Positions 4,354 through 7,356 of a stretch of DNA of 7,356 bases are shown here, one piece after another. Under the pieces are notes generated by a model. It ran no database searches. It had not been told where the DNA came from and saw only the letters and a list, made by a program, of their open reading frames with translations. This DNA comes from Clostridiales bacterium (GTDB lineage: Bacteria > Bacillota > Clostridia > Oscillospirales > Oscillospiraceae), in NCBI GenBank assembly GCA_029098065.1, contig JAQXNP010000209.1, positions 1 through 7,356 on the forward strand, in the 5' to 3' direction. Numbering within the stretch: position 1 is the stretch's first letter; the number at the start of each line of letters is the position of its first letter. Both the position numbers and the translations under genes were made by a program.

Positions 4354-5712
4354 ATGCAAAAAGTCAAGGCGCGGACCCTCTCCGGGTTTATGGAGCTCCT
4401 CCCCCGCCAGCAGCAGCAGTTCGAGCGGGTGAAGAGCATCCTGGCCGACACCTACCGCCGCTACGGCTTCACCCCCCTGGACACCCCCGTCATCGAATCC
4501 AGCGAGGTGCTGCTGGCCAAGGCAGGCGGAGAGACGGAAAAACAGATTTACCGCTTTACCAAGGGGGACAGCGATCTGGCCCTCCGGTTCGATCTCACCG
4601 TCCCGCTGGCCAAATATGTGGCCCTCCACTACAACGAGCTCTCCTTCCCCTTCCGCCGCTACCAGATCGGCAAGGTCTACCGGGGGGAGCGGGCCCAGCG
4701 GGGCCGGTTCCGGGAGTTCTATCAGGCCGACATTGACATCATCGGCGACGGCAGGCTGGACATCATCAACGAGGCGGAGATCCCCGCCGTCATCTACCGC
4801 ACCTTCACCGGCCTCGGGCTGGAGCGGTTCCGGATCCGGGTGAACAACCGGAAGATCCTCAACGGCTTCTACGCCATGCTGGGCCTCACCGAACAGTCCG
4901 GAGACATCATGCGGACGGTGGATAAGCTGGACAAGATCGGTCCCGAAAAGGTGAAAGCCATTCTGGTGGATGACTTCGCCGTCAGCCCGGCCAACGCGGA
5001 TGAGATTCTGGCCTTTATCGGCATCCGCGGCGGAAACGGGGAGGTCCTCGCCGCCCTGGAGGGCTATCGGGGCAGAAACGGGACCTTCGACCAGGGTCTG
5101 GACGAGCTGGGCACTGTGGTAAAGTACCTGGGGGCCTTCGGCGTGCCCGAGGACCACTTCGCCGTGGATCTCACCATCGCCCGGGGGCTGGATTACTACA
5201 CCGGCACCGTGTATGAGACCGTCCTGCTGGATCACCCCGAGGTGGGTTCCGTCTGTTCCGGCGGCCGGTATGATAACCTGGCGGAATATTATACGGATAA
5301 ACAACTGCCCGGAGTGGGCATTTCCATCGGCCTCACCCGGCTGTTCTATGTTTTGCAGGAACAGGGGATGCTCAACGAGGATCTGCCCACCGCCCCCGCC
5401 GACGTGCTGGTACTGCCCATGACCGACGATCTGGCTCCCGCCATCTCCTTCGCCACCGCCTGCCGGGACGCGGGGGTCCGGGCCCAGCTCTATACCGAGC
5501 CCAAAAAGTTCAAGGCCAAAATGAATTACGCCGACAAGACCGGTGTGCCCTTCGTGGCCTTCCTGGGCGAAGACGAGGTGCAGAACGGCGTGGTGTCCCT
5601 GAAGGACATGGCCTCCGGGCAGCAGGAAAAAGTGGCACTGGCCGCCGCTCCCGGCTGGCTGCTGGAACGCTCCGCCGCCAGGAACCAGGGCGCTCCCATC
5701 CGGGAGAAGTGA
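4354..5712 (+). CDS. hisS: Histidyl-tRNA synthetase
   Basis: Class II synthetase that charges tRNA-His; homodimeric and cytosolic. At 452 aa it is a little longer than the ~420 aa common form. Motif 1 is around TPVIE (44-48). The motif 2 region runs from FRRYQIGKVYRGERAQRGRFREFYQ (100-124), and FYQADIDIIG is a less common wording than E. coli FHQLG. The His-specific signature RGLDYYTGTVYE (277-288, with the catalytic Arg259 equivalent at 277) is followed by GGRYDNL (303-309), and motif 3 is GVGISIGLTRL (320-330). The anticodon-binding domain begins near DVLVLPM (350-356). Three in-frame ATGs lie at 4336, 4345 and 4354. Only the last has a well-placed ribosome-binding site (AAGGA, 4341-4345, 8 nt away), and it gives the usual MQKVKA-like N-terminus. 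The gene lies directly behind the T-box leader, 65 nt before the SLH gene. Confidence 0.97.
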   Translation: MQKVKARTLSGFMELLPRQQQQFERVKSILADTYRRYGFTPLDTPVIESSEVLLAKAGGETEKQIYRFTKGDSDLALRFDLTVPLAKYVALHYNELSFPFRRYQIGKVYRGERAQRGRFREFYQADIDIIGDGRLDIINEAEIPAVIYRTFTGLGLERFRIRVNNRKILNGFYAMLGLTEQSGDIMRTVDKLDKIGPEKVKAILVDDFAVSPANADEILAFIGIRGGNGEVLAALEGYRGRNGTFDQGLDELGTVVKYLGAFGVPEDHFAVDLTIARGLDYYTGTVYETVLLDHPEVGSVCSGGRYDNLAEYYTDKQLPGVGISIGLTRLFYVLQEQGMLNEDLPTAPADVLVLPMTDDLAPAISFATACRDAGVRAQLYTEPKKFKAKMNYADKTGVPFVAFLGEDEVQNGVVSLKDMASGQQEKVALAAAPGWLLERSAARNQGAPIREK

Positions 5713-5777
5713 AACGGAACCTTTTCTCTGTCCCTCCGTCCAAACAGGACAGATTATGTTTCAGGAGGAACCTTCCG

Positions 5778-6731
5778 ATGAGAAAATTTGCCGCCCTGCT
5801 CCTCTCCGCCGCTTTGCTGGCGGGCTCTGCCGCCGCTGCCGGACCGGAGGAGGCCTTCCCCGCCAAATATTCCTACCCCGGCTACCCCGATGTGGCCCAG
5901 GACGCCTGGTACGCCCGGGACGCCCGGGTTTGCTACGAGGTCGGCCTGATGATGGGCACCGGCTCCGGCTTCGCCCCGGATCAGAGCCTGACGGTGGGCG
6001 AGCTGGCCGCCGTGGCCGCCCGGATCAACGAGGCCGTCACCGGAGAGGAGATCCCCGCCGCCGTCTCCGGCCAGCCCTGGTATCAGCGGTATGCGGACTG
6101 CCTCACCGCCCTGGGAATGGAGGTCCCCGAGCCCACCCGGGCCGCCACCCGGATGGAATTCGCCGCCCTGCTCTCCCTGCCCGCCATCCGGGAGGAGGCC
6201 GAAACCTACCTCTCCCCCATCAACACCCTGCCGAACCGGCTCCCTGACATCGATGACAGCCGGGTGCTGGACTTTTACCGGGCCGGCATCCTCACCGGCA
6301 CCGACAGCTTCGGCACCTTCGCCGGGGATCGGACCCTCACCCGGGCGGAGGCCGCCGCCATGACCGCCCGGCTGTTGCGGCCTGAACTGAGAAAACACTT
6401 CACCCTTTCCGACTACGGTCCCTTCGCCGCCGCCGGACTGGCCCCCTCCGACGTGATGTTTACAAACGGCACCACCGCCGGCCAGTATCTCCCCTATGTA
6501 CAGGGGCTCATTCTCGGGCTGGAGGAGGACTGCGCCGCTCAGGGGCTGGAATTCAACTGGTTCAACACCGTGGACGGCGTCACCTTCCTGGACTATGTCA
6601 AAGCCACGGCCCTGGAGCGCTTCGGCGTCACCCGGGCCCAGGGCACCCGGCTTTACCAGGATTTTGACGTGCAGGTGTTCTACAGCCGGCTCATTGACTG
6701 GAACGGCGGGCTGTTGGACGGGAAAAATTGA
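5778..6731 (+). CDS. Secreted SLH-domain (S-layer homology) protein
   Basis: A 317-aa exported protein. A Sec signal peptide (MRK then a hydrophobic Ala/Leu stretch, 1-21) probably ends near SAAAA-GPEE. SLH-like repeats follow: YPDVAQDAWYARDARVCYEVGLMMGTGSGFAPDQSLTVGEL (about 37-77, good), a weak one at about 99-137, and LPDIDDSRVLDFYRAGILTGTDSFGTFAGDRTLTRAEAAAMTARLL (about 155-200, good). SLH domains usually bind secondary cell-wall polymers. Residues 225-295 vaguely resemble the N-terminal chaperone segment of SurA/PrsA-type foldases (YLPYV, DGVTFLDYVKATALERFGV), but no parvulin domain follows; this is a weak inference. AGGAGG (5763-5768) 9 nt before the ATG fixes the start. An earlier GTG at 5709 would put 23 residues before the signal peptide. 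It lies between hisS and aspS with gaps of 65 and 50 nt, so it should be transcribed from the T-box promoter. Confidence 0.88.
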   Translation: MRKFAALLLSAALLAGSAAAAGPEEAFPAKYSYPGYPDVAQDAWYARDARVCYEVGLMMGTGSGFAPDQSLTVGELAAVAARINEAVTGEEIPAAVSGQPWYQRYADCLTALGMEVPEPTRAATRMEFAALLSLPAIREEAETYLSPINTLPNRLPDIDDSRVLDFYRAGILTGTDSFGTFAGDRTLTRAEAAAMTARLLRPELRKHFTLSDYGPFAAAGLAPSDVMFTNGTTAGQYLPYVQGLILGLEEDCAAQGLEFNWFNTVDGVTFLDYVKATALERFGVTRAQGTRLYQDFDVQVFYSRLIDWNGGLLDGKN

Positions 6732-6781
6732 AAACTTTTCGGAATAACAAGCTTTAAAAATACGATTTGGAGATGATTTTC

Positions 6782-7356
6782 ATGGATCAGATCAAAACCG
6801 CCTACCGCACGCACTCCTGCGGAGAACTGCGGATGACCGAGGCGGGGCAGACCGTCACCCTGGCCGGTTTCCTGGAGAATTTCCGGGAGGTGGGCGCCGG
6901 GCTGGGTTTTGCCGTGCTGCGGGACTTCTACGGCGTCACCCAGGTGGTGTGCGAGAGCGAGGAGATGGTCAAGACCTTCAAGGCCATCAACAAGGAATCC
7001 GCTGTCCAGGTCACCGGTATCGTCCGGGAACGGGACAGCAAGAACCCCAAGCTGCCCACCGGCGACATCGAGGTGGTGCCCTCCGCGGTCAAGGTCCTGG
7101 GCCGCTGCCGCCACAATGAGCTGCCCTTCCAGGTCAGCCGCAGCCGGGAGGCCGACGAGACCCAGCGGCTCAAGTACCGCTATCTGGATCTGCGGAATCC
7201 CGAGGTGAAGAAAAACATCATCCTCCGCTCCCAGGTGGTGGCCGCCCTCCGGTCCGCCATGATCGACCACGGTTTCTTGGAGATCACCACCCCCATCCTC
7301 ACCGCCTCCTCCCCCGAGGGCGCCCGGGACTATCTGGTGCCCGCCCGGAACCACCC
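6782..7356 (+). CDS. aspS: Aspartyl-tRNA synthetase, 5' part (runs off window end)
   Basis: Class IIb synthetase that charges tRNA-Asp. The 191 codons present cover the N-terminal OB-fold anticodon-binding domain (about 1-110), the linker helix with RLKYRYLDLRNPEV, and the start of the catalytic core with motif 1 (GFLEITTPIL) and the AspRS hallmark SPEGARDYLVPAR. In the OB fold, Arg, Phe and Gln residues align by eye with E. coli Arg28, Phe35 and Gln46, which read the anticodon, although the segment is otherwise divergent (FREVGAGLGFAVLRD for RRRDLGSLIFIDMRD). Whether the enzyme is the tRNA-Asp-only or the Asp/Asn type cannot be judged here. GGAG (6769-6772) lies 9 nt before the ATG at 6782. 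An in-frame ATG at 6773 touches that site and is unlikely to be used. It shares the T-box transcript with hisS, matching the predicted Asp specifier. Confidence 0.96.
   Translation, partial: MDQIKTAYRTHSCGELRMTEAGQTVTLAGFLENFREVGAGLGFAVLRDFYGVTQVVCESEEMVKTFKAINKESAVQVTGIVRERDSKNPKLPTGDIEVVPSAVKVLGRCRHNELPFQVSRSREADETQRLKYRYLDLRNPEVKKNIILRSQVVAALRSAMIDHGFLEITTPILTASSPEGARDYLVPARNH

Noticed and set aside
4024..5304. Long open frame on the minus strand (426 codons) opposite the T-box and hisS
   Set aside because: It crosses the T-box leader and lies antisense to a clear hisS; its composition is that of a reverse-strand shadow.
5709..5777. GTG start for the SLH gene overlapping the hisS stop codon
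   Set aside because: It would put 23 unrelated residues before an obvious signal peptide, whereas ATG 5778 has AGGAGG at ideal distance.
1..7356. CRISPR arrays, insertion sequences, integrases, tRNA or rRNA genes
   Set aside because: No regularly spaced repeats, transposase-like frames, terminal inverted repeats or tRNA/rRNA patterns were seen on reading the sequence.

Overview
All genes in this window lie on the + strand, and the DNA is GC-rich (roughly 60%, with strong G/C preference at third codon positions) apart from the first ~640 bases and a few short AT-rich spacers. The mix of genes suggests a GC-rich member of the Clostridia, probably of the Oscillospiraceae/Flavonifractor type: a T-box riboswitch on a hisS-aspS operon, a MinD-mgsA pair, S-layer-homology (SLH) domains, and RsmG beside a chromosomal parS site. 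The taxonomic placement is inferred from gene content and was not searched. The parS site, rsmG and uniform gene direction suggest a replichore segment not far from the replication origin.

Layout. 1-987: 3' part of a seryl-tRNA synthetase gene whose codon use changes abruptly near base 640. 988-1119: spacer with two tandem hairpins, then a near-perfect ParB-binding parS site. 1120-2722: mscL (mechanosensitive channel), a small three-helix membrane protein with a TTG start, and rsmG (16S rRNA m7G527 methyltransferase), the last two translationally coupled. 2723-2857: AT-rich spacer with a strong extended -10 promoter. 2858-4055: a MinD-family ATPase that lacks the usual C-terminal membrane anchor, then a methylglyoxal-synthase homologue with key catalytic residues replaced. 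4052-4332: a promoter whose -35 box overlaps the mgsA-like stop codon, then a complete T-box leader. 4354-7356: hisS, a secreted SLH-domain protein, and the 5' part of aspS.

How they work together. The T-box senses uncharged tRNA and should control hisS, the SLH gene and aspS as one transcript. Its specifier codon (GAC) and acceptor-contact base (C) both point to tRNA-Asp, not tRNA-His, so aspartyl-tRNA charging would control the histidyl-tRNA synthetase too. MinD and mgsA-like form a two-gene unit resembling the remains of the mre-min-rodA-mgsA shape and division cluster of other Clostridia, but without minC, minE or rodA.

I found no CRISPR array, mobile element, tRNA or rRNA gene, and no evident new defence or biosynthetic system. 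The points most worth a second look are the altered MgsA homologue, the anchor-less orphan MinD, the mosaic serS, the parS site, the tRNA-Asp T-box ahead of hisS, and the SLH gene inside a tRNA-synthetase operon.
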